Notes under the pieces: generated by a model
Told to the model about the DNA's origin: nothing
What the model saw: only the letters and a program-made list of their open reading frames with translations
The model's database searches: none
Source of the DNA: CAYUWG01 sp964448285
Lineage (GTDB): Bacteria > Bacteroidota > Ignavibacteria > SZUA-365
Reading direction: 5' to 3'
DNA: 33,518 bases
Assembly (NCBI GenBank): GCA_964448285.1
Contig: CAYUWG010000040.1
Coordinates: 1 to 33,518, forward strand
Made by a program: the position numbers and the translations under genes
Part shown: positions 23,460 to 31,354 of the stretch, one piece after another
Layout of the letters: each line of letters opens with the position of its first letter
Position numbering within the stretch: position 1 is the stretch's first letter

Positions 23460-23592
23460 GTCTCCGCTCCGATGTTTTGCCCGATATCATGTTCAAGCGA
23501 TTCCTGACAAATCCGATTGTTCGAAGGGTGTGAAATGGATATGTTCAAAAAGGGAGTCAATCAGAATCAATAATCAGAACGAAAGCACTACC

Positions 23593-24591
23593 ATGGACCT
23601 ATCCGACCTGCATCTCAACGAATTTCTCTCTTTCACCCGCACGCGTCGCACGCGCATGACTGAAGGCCTGCGCTCAATGGTGCGCGAGACCGTCCTCACG
23701 CCGAAGGACTTCATCTATCCGATGTTCGTAGCGCCGGGCAAAGGCTTCCGGAAGGAGGTAAAATCCATGCCGGGCATCTTCCAACTCTCCGTCGATGAGG
23801 CAGTCAAGGAAGCGCGGGAAGTGTACAAGCTCGGCGTCCCGGCGATCATCCTCTTCGGTATTCCGCACAAGAAGGATGAGATTGGCTCTGAGGCGTGGGA
23901 TGCGCACGGAGTCGTCCAGAATGCGATTCGCGCCATCAATAAATCGGTGAAGGGCCTGGTCGTCATCACGGACGTGTGCATGTGCGAATACACGTCGCAC
24001 GGACACTGCGGTATCGTGCACGGCGAGGAGATCGTGAACGACGCCACGCTCGACCTGCTCGTGAAGGAAGCTCTCTCGCACGCGGAAGCCGGTGCGGATA
24101 TGGTCGCACCGTCGGACATGATGGATGGACGCGTTGCAGCCATCCGGCAGGCGCTCGACGATAACGGCTTTCCGAATCTTCCGATCATGTCCTACGCAGC
24201 CAAGTACTCGTCAGGATACTACGGGCCGTTCCGTGACGCGGCGGAATCCACGCCGAAGTTTGGCGACCGGCGCTCGCACCAGATGGATCCGGCAAACAGC
24301 GACGAAGCACTCCGCGAAGTCGCCATCGACATCGACGAAGGCGCGGACATCGTGATGGTAAAACCCGCGGGTCCGTACCTCGACATCATCCGACGCGTGA
24401 AGGATGAGTTCGGAATGCCGACGGCGGCGTATCAGGTGAGCGGCGAGTTCAGTATGATCAAAGCCGCAGCGAAACTCGGTTGGATCGACCACGACCGAGT
24501 GATGATGGAATCGCTCATCGGCATCAAGCGCGCCGGAGCGGATATGATCCTCACGTACTTCGCGAAAGAAGCGGCGAAGCTGCTGAAGTGA
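23593..24591 (+). CDS. hemB: Delta-aminolevulinic acid dehydratase (porphobilinogen synthase)
   Basis: HemB condenses two 5-aminolevulinate molecules to porphobilinogen in cytoplasmic tetrapyrrole synthesis. The 332-aa product from ATG 23593 has normal family length; the frame stays open 106 codons upstream, but that part runs over gene remnants on the other strand and is not homologous. The two Schiff-base lysines are present: Lys204 in SYAAKYSSGYYGPFRD and Lys257 in IVMVKPAGPYLDI. The zinc site is of the Cys type: DVCMCEYTSHGHCG with Cys129, Cys131 and Cys139, so this is a zinc-dependent rather than magnesium-only enzyme. No other hem gene is adjacent, and it sits between two AT-rich accessory stretches. 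No Shine-Dalgarno sequence is obvious. Confidence 0.96.
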   Translation: MDLSDLHLNEFLSFTRTRRTRMTEGLRSMVRETVLTPKDFIYPMFVAPGKGFRKEVKSMPGIFQLSVDEAVKEAREVYKLGVPAIILFGIPHKKDEIGSEAWDAHGVVQNAIRAINKSVKGLVVITDVCMCEYTSHGHCGIVHGEEIVNDATLDLLVKEALSHAEAGADMVAPSDMMDGRVAAIRQALDDNGFPNLPIMSYAAKYSSGYYGPFRDAAESTPKFGDRRSHQMDPANSDEALREVAIDIDEGADIVMVKPAGPYLDIIRRVKDEFGMPTAAYQVSGEFSMIKAAAKLGWIDHDRVMMESLIGIKRAGADMILTYFAKEAAKLLK

Positions 24592-24682
24592 TCCGACACT
24601 TTTTTGCGGAGCACAGGGTTACTTTCATTGAATTATCACTGAAACACCTTAGATTGGATTACAAATAAGGATGCTTACCATT

Positions 24683-24895
24683 ATGTCAAATATTCTCAAG
24701 AACGATCATCTGCAATCTTTGCTTTTCGGTGCTTCAACGATCGCGGGGCTGCACAGACAGATTGAAGTGTTTTATCCTGTTCCTGACATATCCCGACACT
24801 GGCGCAGTGTCGGATTTTTCTTACGTGGTGCAATGATAAAAGCAGACGAAAGCATTAAAGAGAAACAAACGGAATTTGAGTTTGTCGAAGAATAA
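24683..24895 (+). CDS. Small protein of unknown function next to the DUF2335 gene
   Basis: The ATG at 24683 gives 70 aa (MSNILKNDHLQSLLFGASTI, then A-G-L-H and onward). An ATG four codons earlier, at 24671, overlaps the AAGG sequence that would serve as ribosome binding site. The protein has a short hydrophobic patch near the start, a W-R-S-V-G-F-F-L-R-G motif and an acidic C-terminus. I do not recognise a family. The broken DUF2335 gene starts inside its last codons (20-base overlap), suggesting that the two were translationally coupled. The region is more AT-rich than its neighbours. Confidence 0.5.
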   Translation: MSNILKNDHLQSLLFGASTIAGLHRQIEVFYPVPDISRHWRSVGFFLRGAMIKADESIKEKQTEFEFVEE

Positions 24896-25330
24896 ATCGT
24901 CAAGAAGGAGTCAAACTCAGCCCTCCAAGCAACCAAATACTCAGGTAGCGATCTCAAGGTATCATGAGGAATTCTACCAAGGTGCTCTACCTAAGGCTGA
25001 TGAATTAGAAAAGTACGCTCTGATTATTCCCAATGGTGCTGAGCGTATTATGCTATGGCCGAGAAGGAGCAGAATCATGTACATAAAGAAGAAGGTCTTG
25101 ATAGAGCTACGAACCGAGATCTCGCGCGTTCTGGGCAGAAAATTGCAGCAGTATTGACCCTTGCCTGCATCATTTCTGCCGTTTGGTTAATTCTCTTGGG
25201 TCATGATACTGCGGGCAATGTTTTTGGAGGAGTAGGGCTACTGCAGATAATTGGGGCTTTCATTTCTAATGTCAAACCCATCTTTTCTAAGAAACCAAAA
25301 ACGGAGAGAAATGATCTCAATAAAGTGTAA
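24876..25330 (+). pseudogene. DUF2335 membrane protein gene, broken by a one-base frameshift
   Basis: The N-terminal part, from a TTG at 24876, reads RYHEEFYQGALPKADELEKY and PNGAERIM in one frame. After position 25052 the continuation MAEKEQNHVHKEEG and the membrane part (AAVLTLACIISAVWLILLGH, D-T-A-G-N-V-F-G-G-V-G-L) is in another frame. Adding one base at about 25053 gives the continuous DUF2335 sequence GAERIMAMAEKEQNH with two transmembrane segments, so a single-base deletion is the simplest explanation. A sequencing error or a programmed shift cannot be excluded, though no slippery heptamer is seen. DUF2335 proteins are small predicted membrane proteins of unknown function. Confidence 0.75.
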
Positions 25331-25341
25331 CTATTTGGGCA

Positions 25342-26562
25342 TCAAGCGATCACCGTCGCCATCGGAACAGCCCACAGTCTCTCTCCGAGTTGCGCTGTTT
25401 GCGTCCCGTTATACACGAGCAAGCCGGCTTTGCATTGCGGTGTTTGATCCAAAAACACTTTCAGAGATGACAGGTCTCTGTCGGTCCACCGCGTCGCAGC
25501 TTTGACTTCGAGCGCGAGGCATGTCCTCTTGTACTCGACGATGAAATCGACCTCATGCCTTCCTTGCACATGCCAGTATGAAATGCATGCATCCGGCAGG
25601 TGAGCTTCGAGAATGGATGAGACGTTCTGGAGCAGGAACGTCTCGAAAAGCGCTCCGCGCATCGGTTCGTCATTATCGAGGGTTTCGACGCCGGCAAAGT
25701 GCGATGCAAGTCCCGAATCCGTGAGATAGAGCTTCGGTGATTTGATCAAACGGCTTGAGCGATTGCGAAGAAACGGCGGCAGCCGTCGGAACAGAAAGGA
25801 CGTTTCCGCCAAAGTCAGATAGCGCGTCGTCGTTGCGACGGAAAGGCGCGTATCGCGCGAGAGTTGACTGAGGTTGAGGATCTGTCCCGTCCGGAAAGCA
25901 GCGAGCCGGACGACGTCACGAAAACCAAGTACGTCATCGATGCGAGCGAGGTCCCGGATGTCGCGTTCCACGTAGGTCTGCTCGAAACCACGGAACCATA
26001 CCGACGCATCGGCGGCAGGAAGATCACGCACGGAGGGCATTCCACCTCGGTGTATTTCATTCTCATTGATCGCTTTTCTCGTGCCGGAGATCGCGTCGAA
26101 GTTTCCCATGATGAGTTGAACGATAACCGGTTTCGTTTCCGTCGAGAAGGTTAGCTCACGCCGTGAGAATGGATGAAGGACAAGGTGAACCGCCCTGCCG
26201 GCAAGACTTTCAGAGACACGCTGCATCAAAGCGAAATTCGCAGAACCGGAAAGCACGAACCTCCCTGCTACGCGCTTCCGATCGACCGCCTGTTTTATCA
26301 CCGTGAGAAGCTCCGGCGCTTTTTGGGCCTCATCGATAGCAATGAAGCCTTCCGATGGAATGATGGATTCGGGCTGTGCGAGTGCCGTTTGCAGCGAGCT
26401 GAAATCATCGAGCGTCAGGTAGCGGTGCTTTTTGAAAAGCGGATCGTTTCGTAAAAACGTCGTCTTCCCGGTTTGGCGCATTCCGGTGATGGCAACGACA
26501 GGCATCGTGCGTAGCGCGTTTGCGATCGAATGATGAAGTTCGCGTTGTATGTAGTCTGTCAT
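25342..26562 (-). CDS. AAA_14 / DUF4143 ATP-binding protein
   Basis: The 406-aa protein has an N-terminal AAA_14 ATPase domain: Walker A GMRQTGKTT (27-35, Lys33), Walker B GFIAIDEAQKAP (Asp77, Glu78) and sensor-like FVLSGSANF. A DUF4143 C-terminal domain follows with YVERDIRDLARID, a winged-helix-like LSQLSRDTRLSVATTTRYL, KLYLTDSGLA, RGALFETFLLQN and the nuclease-fold-like HEVDFIVEYKRTCLALEVK. Such genes are common, mobile between genomes and of unknown role; the last motif resembles a PD-(D/E)xK core. It is monocistronic on the minus strand and converges with the DUF2335 gene. A palindromic site covers and precedes its start codon, suggesting autoregulation. Confidence 0.9.
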   Translation of the reverse strand: MTDYIQRELHHSIANALRTMPVVAITGMRQTGKTTFLRNDPLFKKHRYLTLDDFSSLQTALAQPESIIPSEGFIAIDEAQKAPELLTVIKQAVDRKRVAGRFVLSGSANFALMQRVSESLAGRAVHLVLHPFSRRELTFSTETKPVIVQLIMGNFDAISGTRKAINENEIHRGGMPSVRDLPAADASVWFRGFEQTYVERDIRDLARIDDVLGFRDVVRLAAFRTGQILNLSQLSRDTRLSVATTTRYLTLAETSFLFRRLPPFLRNRSSRLIKSPKLYLTDSGLASHFAGVETLDNDEPMRGALFETFLLQNVSSILEAHLPDACISYWHVQGRHEVDFIVEYKRTCLALEVKAATRWTDRDLSSLKVFLDQTPQCKAGLLVYNGTQTAQLGERLWAVPMATVIA

Positions 26563-26615
26563 AATCTTACACGATCCTTTGTCATAATGACAAGCGAAGA
26601 TACAGGATTATGACA
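26557..26615. promoter_or_regulatory. Operator-like cluster of TGTCATAAT sites at the start of the ATPase gene
   Basis: TGTCATAAT occurs at 26557-26565 (overlapping the start codon of the minus-strand ATPase gene) and within 26580-26588, and inverted as ATTATGACA at 26607-26615. The middle copy is part of the perfect palindrome TTGTCATAATGACAA (26579-26593). This arrangement looks like a multi-site operator in the gap between the ATPase gene and the aminotransferase gene. Confidence 0.55.
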
Positions 26616-26668
26616 CAGAAGGCAACGCCGAAACGTGTCGAATGGTAACGCGGTCTCCTCTCTTTCCC

Positions 26669-26676
26669 TATCTTTG
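26669..26676 (+). promoter_or_regulatory. TAnnTTTG-type -7 promoter element before the aminotransferase-men genes
   Basis: TATCTTTG exactly fits the TAnnTTTG -7 element known from Bacteroidota housekeeping promoters and lies 33 bases before the ATG at 26709. A clear -33 element is not visible. The flanking TTTCCCTAT recurs at 32124-32131. Confidence 0.5.
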
Positions 26677-26708
26677 CCTGAGTTCGAATTGCCAAAGGAA
26701 GAAACGAC

Positions 26709-27827
26709 ATGAACATTCAAACGAGCGGAGCGACGTACTCTGCCATCGTCGGGGTGGCGGAAAGAATCCGGCAGCTTTCGCGGGAGAACGACGCCGAGTA
26801 CCTCGCGCTGAACCGAGGCGTCCATCAGGTCTGCACCATCGACCTGCAATCCATCTCCGGGTACTTGGACTACAACTCTTTCGAGATGCAGGCATACCCT
26901 CCGAATTCGGGTCTCATCGCGTTCAAAGAGGTCGTCAACGAAGAGTACTTCGGCGGGAAGGCGAGCCTTCAGAATATCTTCATCACACCCGGCGGGATGT
27001 CGTCCCTTGATCTGATTCTCGCGACGCTCGACGTCGGTCAAGGGAGAGGTCGCATTCACTTCCGCGAATATTTCTGGGGCACCTACAAAAAGATCGCGCA
27101 GATTCAATCCAAAGAGGTCGCGACGTATTCCGATCTTCCATCTCTCGCATCCGACAGCGCCCTTACCGCCGATGACGTGGTCATCATCTGCGATCCTAAC
27201 AATCCCATCGGCGATAAAATCCCGGACGCCGAGTTGTTGTCCATCATCGCGGAGTTCGACCGCAAAGGCGTCGTCGTCATTATGGATTCGCCATATCGTT
27301 TTCTCTTCGACCTCGAAATGAAAGACGACTTCTACCTGCAGCTTCTTTCTCTGGAGAACGTCATCATCAGTGAGAGCTTCAGTAAATCCATCGGACTTGC
27401 GGGACACCGCGTCGCATTCATGCACTGTCACAACGAGAACTTCAACACCGAGTTCAACATCCGACTCCTGTATCAGGCAAACGGCGTCAACACGATTTCA
27501 CAACAACTCATCACGAATCTCTTCACACGCGAAGCGGGTCGCGACGCCATTCGTGCATTCCGTCGAACGACAACCGAACACGTGAGGAAGAACATCGCCT
27601 ATCTCGAAGAGCATGAGCTTCTCTATGAGCCGTTCTACACGCGCACGCCGGTCGGCATGTTCGTCATCGTGAACAAATCCTTCGAGGAGCTTCTCGCGCA
27701 TCGCATCGGCAGCGTGACGTTGCAATACTTCATGCTGACTAAAAGCGATCTCAACGTCGCGCGCATCTGCCTCTCGGTGGACCACGACAAGTTCCGTGCA
27801 TACTTCGACCGGATGCTTGCCGCATAA
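26709..27827 (+). CDS. PLP-dependent aminotransferase, class I/II
   Basis: The 372-aa protein has aminotransferase fold type I motifs: PPNSGLIAFKEVV near the N-terminus, FITPGGMSSLD, CDPNNPIGD (161-169), MDSPYRF (Asp193, Tyr196) and the PLP-lysine motif SESFSKSIGLAGHR (Lys226; Arg234 probably binds the phosphate). The C-terminal domain ends ARICLSVDHDKFRAYFDRML. The amino donor and acceptor cannot be told from sequence. AAGGAAG lies eight bases before the ATG and is a good ribosome binding site, and a TAnnTTTG element lies further upstream. It is followed after 13 bases by menA, so it probably heads the menaquinone operon, though a metabolic link is not obvious. Confidence 0.9.
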   Translation: MNIQTSGATYSAIVGVAERIRQLSRENDAEYLALNRGVHQVCTIDLQSISGYLDYNSFEMQAYPPNSGLIAFKEVVNEEYFGGKASLQNIFITPGGMSSLDLILATLDVGQGRGRIHFREYFWGTYKKIAQIQSKEVATYSDLPSLASDSALTADDVVIICDPNNPIGDKIPDAELLSIIAEFDRKGVVVIMDSPYRFLFDLEMKDDFYLQLLSLENVIISESFSKSIGLAGHRVAFMHCHNENFNTEFNIRLLYQANGVNTISQQLITNLFTREAGRDAIRAFRRTTTEHVRKNIAYLEEHELLYEPFYTRTPVGMFVIVNKSFEELLAHRIGSVTLQYFMLTKSDLNVARICLSVDHDKFRAYFDRMLAA

Positions 27828-27840
27828 TTTCCGAATCGAC

Positions 27841-28743
27841 GTGAACGAATCGAAGACCATCTCGAAACCGAAAGCGTGGCTGCTTGCCATTCGCCCGAAG
27901 ACCTTGCCCGCGGCGATAGTCCCCGTTGTCGTCGGTTCTGCCGTGGCCGGTGCGGACGGCCTGTTTGTCGCGCTGCCCGCTGCGGTTGCTCTCGCGTGTG
28001 CGTTGCTCATTCAAATCGCGACGAACCTTGCGAATGACTACTTCGATTTCATCAAAGGCGCAGACACCGAACATCGCTTAGGACCGACGCGCGTCGTGCA
28101 AAGCGGCATCCTCCCACCGAAGCTCGTTCGGAACGTCATGTCCCTGATTCTCGTCGTGACGTTCATTCTCGGTTTGTATCTCGTCTCCATCGGCGGCTGG
28201 CCAATCCTCATCATCGGCATCGTATCGCTGATCTGCGCCGTTGCATATACGGCCGGTCCGGTGCCGCTTGCCTATGTCGGCTTGGGCGACGTCTTCGTCT
28301 TCGTCTTCTTCGGTGTCGTTGCTGTAACGGGCACGTACTACGTTCAGGCATTAGTGTGGTCACTGAGTGCACTCATCGCATCGATTCCCATCGGTGCGAT
28401 TTCCACCGCGATCCTCGTGGTGAACAACTACCGCGATATCGAGACCGACCGCAGCGCCGGGAAAAAAACACTCGCCGTGCGCTTCGGACGCAAGCTCAGC
28501 CGAACGCAATACATCGGCCTTCTAGCAATCGCATATCTCACGCCGTTCGTTCAGGTCATCGCGCTCGAAGGTGCGCTTACGCTCTTGCTTCCTTTGCTTT
28601 CGCTTCCGCTTGCCGTGCAGTTGGTGAAGGTTCTCACGCGAAGTACTGATGGCGAAGTACTGAACCATGCGCTCGCAGGCACCGGCCGTCTTCTCGCACT
28701 CTATGGTTTGTTGTATAGCGCAGGATTTCTCCTTCCATGGTAA
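27841..28743 (+). CDS. menA: 1,4-dihydroxy-2-naphthoate polyprenyltransferase
   Basis: MenA joins a polyprenyl chain to 1,4-dihydroxy-2-naphthoate at the membrane, giving demethylmenaquinone. The GTG at 27841 gives 300 aa starting (M)NESKTISKPKAWLLAIRPK; an ATG 15 codons earlier would overlap the aminotransferase gene and adds no homology. UbiA-family motifs are present: NLANDYFDFIKGADTEHR (Asp66, Asp69 and Asp75 for the first Mg-diphosphate site) and NNYRDIETDRSAGKKTLAVR for the second. Eight or nine hydrophobic segments are visible. The stop overlaps menC by seven bases, and menE follows. The neighbours support menA over other UbiA enzymes such as those for haem O or ubiquinone. Confidence 0.93.
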   Translation: MNESKTISKPKAWLLAIRPKTLPAAIVPVVVGSAVAGADGLFVALPAAVALACALLIQIATNLANDYFDFIKGADTEHRLGPTRVVQSGILPPKLVRNVMSLILVVTFILGLYLVSIGGWPILIIGIVSLICAVAYTAGPVPLAYVGLGDVFVFVFFGVVAVTGTYYVQALVWSLSALIASIPIGAISTAILVVNNYRDIETDRSAGKKTLAVRFGRKLSRTQYIGLLAIAYLTPFVQVIALEGALTLLLPLLSLPLAVQLVKVLTRSTDGEVLNHALAGTGRLLALYGLLYSAGFLLPW

Positions 28744-29807
28744 GAACGATGCGTTTCCGACTTTCCGAAAAAACTTTGCACTTCAAGCGACCATTCGTTT
28801 CGTCGCGATGGAGTCTTACCGAACGCCGTGTCATGTATCTCGAAGCCTTTGCAAACGATGAATTAATCGGCAGAGGAGAGTCGGCGCCGCTGGAAGCGTT
28901 CGGAACGGAGTTGTATTTGGCAGCGCATGAAGCACTCACGAGCCTGACGGAAAAAGAACTGCCGCTGCCGAAATCCATCGATGACATCCGTACCCTGATG
29001 TCCGCTATGGAGGAATTCCGCGATACGCCAACCGCGCGCTTCGCACTGGAGACTGCGCTGCTCGATGTCGTCGCTCGTCGGCAGTCCGTGCCTCTGTTTC
29101 GCCTCCTGAATGAAGCGAGCAGCGAAGCACCCATTCCGGTCAATGCCGTGATCGTAAGCGATACGATAGACGTTATGGTTGAAGAAGCTTGCAAGTATGT
29201 TCGACAGGGATTCACCTGCTTGAAAGTGAAGGTCGGGAGAATCGATCTTCATCGTGATGTTGAATGCGTCAAACGGATTCGCTCAGCAGTCGGTGATGAC
29301 ATCCTTCTGCGACTCGATGCGAATGGCGCATGGAATTACGAACAAGCCAGCGAAGCGCTTTCATCCTTCGAGCAATATCAGATCGAGTACATAGAGCAGC
29401 CAGTCCCGTCCAGCGATTACGACAGCCTCGAACGACTCGCGCGCGAGTCGCCGATACCACTCGCCGCCGATGAAGCGATCAAGAGCGAGGCTGATGCGAT
29501 GGAGTTGCTTCGACGGCATGCTGCCTCGGTGTTCATTCTCAAACCTTCCGCGATGGGCGGCTTGCTTCCATGCATACAGATCGCGGAAGCTGCTCAATCG
29601 AACGGAGTTGATATCGTGATGACATCACTCTTAGAAAGCCGCGTTGCACGCACTGCGATTGCACATCTCGCGCTTGCGCTTCGCCCGATCACTACGCGCC
29701 ACCACGGTCTTGCAACAGGTGCGCTGTTTACGGAGCCGGATGAAGGCCGGCACATCGGACGCGGTTTTCTCAAAGTGCCGTTGCTGGCGGATCGGATAGT
29801 AGCGTGA
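28737..29807 (+). CDS. menC: o-succinylbenzoate synthase
   Basis: MenC dehydrates SHCHC to o-succinylbenzoate in cytoplasmic menaquinone synthesis. The 356-aa protein is an enolase-superfamily member with the MenC/dipeptide-epimerase active site: KVKVG (Lys163 and Lys165), metal ligands Asp194 (LDANGAW), Glu220 (EYIEQP) and Asp245 (LAADEAI), and Lys269 (FILKPSAMGG). Dipeptide epimerases share these residues, so sequence alone leaves some doubt; its position between menA and menE decides. It overlaps menA by seven bases and ends one base before menE. A second ATG four codons in (MRFRLSEK) may be the real start. Confidence 0.9.
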   Translation: MVRTMRFRLSEKTLHFKRPFVSSRWSLTERRVMYLEAFANDELIGRGESAPLEAFGTELYLAAHEALTSLTEKELPLPKSIDDIRTLMSAMEEFRDTPTARFALETALLDVVARRQSVPLFRLLNEASSEAPIPVNAVIVSDTIDVMVEEACKYVRQGFTCLKVKVGRIDLHRDVECVKRIRSAVGDDILLRLDANGAWNYEQASEALSSFEQYQIEYIEQPVPSSDYDSLERLARESPIPLAADEAIKSEADAMELLRRHAASVFILKPSAMGGLLPCIQIAEAAQSNGVDIVMTSLLESRVARTAIAHLALALRPITTRHHGLATGALFTEPDEGRHIGRGFLKVPLLADRIVA

Positions 29808-29808
29808 A

Positions 29809-31266
29809 ATGAGAACATGGCTGCGCATACAACAGGATCTCAATCCGAAGAAGGTAGTGCTTCACGCATCCCGCGTCTGGACGTACGGCGAACTTGCGGC
29901 AGAAGCTGAGCGCCGTGCATCAGCGTTGGTTGCGAACGGCATCCGGAAAGGGGACCGCGTTGCTTATCTCCTGGCGAATACCGAAGAGAGCGTCTTTCTC
30001 ATCCATGCGCTCATGCACGCAGGCGCAGTTGGCGTTCCGTTGAACACGCGCCTCACATCTTCCGAACGGGATCATCATTTGCACTTCATCCAGCCGAGGT
30101 TGGTCGTGATCGATGATTTGCGATTCCGTGACGCGAAGCTCGATGCACCTACACTCACGCTGTCCGCTTTGAGTTCGCAGGAGCCATCGCCAGCGATTCC
30201 CGCAGTTGAGATTGACGACGATGACGTGCACAGCATTCTCTTCACATCGGGGACAAGCGGACAGCCGAAAGCCGTGCCGCTGACGTATGCGAACTTTGCG
30301 GCAAGCGCCCATGCGTCGTCGCGTCATCTCGGTGTTGAAGACGATGATAACTGGTTATGCGTCCTACCGCTCTTTCACGTCGGCGGACTTTCGATCGTCC
30401 TTCGCAGCGTGATACAAGGAACAGCACTGACGTTGCACGAATCATTCGACGCAGGATGCGTCACCCGATCGTTGCGTGAAGATGCAGTGACGCTTCTCTC
30501 TCTCGTACCGACACAGCTCCGGGAGATCCTTCACGCTGATCTGTCGCTCCGGAAGAATACCGTACCACGTCTTCGAGCAATCCTCCTTGGAGGCGGACCG
30601 ATTTCGATGGATGTCCTTCACGATGCACAAAAACGAGGACTTCCGGTCCTTCCCACATACGGAATGACCGAAAGCGCCTCACAAATTTCGACGATGCCGC
30701 TTTGCGAACACGAAAAGAAAACCGGCTCAGCAGGAAAGCCGCTCGAAGGAATGCAGGTACGCATCATCGATGAAAACGGGCATGACGTTCCGGTCGGTAA
30801 CTCCGGTGAAATCGCGATTCGCGGGCCGATGGTGTTCAAGAGCTACGCACATAACGAGCAGGAAACCATTCGCCGGTTCACCGACGGCTGGTTCCGCACT
30901 AAAGACCGTGGACGCTTGGATGAAGAAGGTTACCTCTTCGTGGAGACGCGCATCGACGACATGATTATCACCGGTGGAGAGAATGTCTCGCCGGAAGAAA
31001 TCGAAGCTGTCCTCCTCGCTCATCCCACTGTGCGCGAGGCATGCGTTGTCGGACTGTTGGATGAAAGATGGGGCCAGAGGATTGCTGCTGTCATTGTGCC
31101 GCAAGACACGCTCGACATTCAGCTTATCGAGCAGCACTGCCGCTCAATGCTTGCGGGTTACAAGATTCCCCGGCAATGGATACTCGCGACGGCGCTCCCC
31201 AGAACACCCGCTGGGAAAACTATGCGCGGCGCTTTGCGCGATGCGCTTAATGGAGGCACTTCATAG
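29809..31266 (+). CDS. menE: o-succinylbenzoate--CoA ligase
   Basis: MenE activates o-succinylbenzoate through an acyl-AMP and joins it to coenzyme A. The 485-aa protein is an acyl-adenylating enzyme: P-loop-like SILFTSGTSGQPKAV (about 142-156), PTYGMTESASQIS, GEIAIRGPMV, GWFRTKDRG, DMIITGGENVSPEEIE and the C-terminal catalytic lysine in RTPAGKTMRG (Lys470). The usual T-G-D of the GWFxTGD motif is T-K-D here; the Asp is kept. The start lies one base after the menC stop (TGA-A-ATG), indicating translational coupling. Other genes of the pathway (menF, menD, menH, menB) are not in the window. A stem-loop terminator follows. Confidence 0.93.
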   Translation: MRTWLRIQQDLNPKKVVLHASRVWTYGELAAEAERRASALVANGIRKGDRVAYLLANTEESVFLIHALMHAGAVGVPLNTRLTSSERDHHLHFIQPRLVVIDDLRFRDAKLDAPTLTLSALSSQEPSPAIPAVEIDDDDVHSILFTSGTSGQPKAVPLTYANFAASAHASSRHLGVEDDDNWLCVLPLFHVGGLSIVLRSVIQGTALTLHESFDAGCVTRSLREDAVTLLSLVPTQLREILHADLSLRKNTVPRLRAILLGGGPISMDVLHDAQKRGLPVLPTYGMTESASQISTMPLCEHEKKTGSAGKPLEGMQVRIIDENGHDVPVGNSGEIAIRGPMVFKSYAHNEQETIRRFTDGWFRTKDRGRLDEEGYLFVETRIDDMIITGGENVSPEEIEAVLLAHPTVREACVVGLLDERWGQRIAAVIVPQDTLDIQLIEQHCRSMLAGYKIPRQWILATALPRTPAGKTMRGALRDALNGGTS

Positions 31267-31293
31267 TTCCAATCGATGGGATAAAATGAAAGA

Positions 31294-31324
31294 GGATGGA
31301 GTTTGTCGCTCCACCCTGCTTTTC
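31294..31324. terminator. Probable bidirectional terminator between menE and the peroxiredoxin gene
   Basis: GGATGGAG (31294-31301) pairs with CTCCACCC (31309-31316), one mismatch, seven-base loop, followed by TGCTTTT on the plus strand. Read on the minus strand the same stem is followed by TCTTTCATTTT. It lies between convergent genes and could end both. Confidence 0.6.
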
Positions 31325-31354
31325 ATTGCGGCTATCGGGATCTCCCAACGGGTC

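Noticed and set aside
23275..23592. An N-terminal extension of hemB by 106 codons
   Set aside because: HemB homology starts at the ATG at 23593; the upstream part lies over gene remnants on the other strand and has no match to the family.
26559..27431. A 290-codon minus-strand frame opposite the aminotransferase gene
   Set aside because: The plus strand carries the PLP-lysine motif and all family motifs; the antisense frame has low-complexity, charged sequence with no family.
27796..27840. An upstream ATG for menA
   Set aside because: It lies inside the end of the aminotransferase gene and adds residues unlike UbiA-family starts; GTG at 27841 fits the family length.
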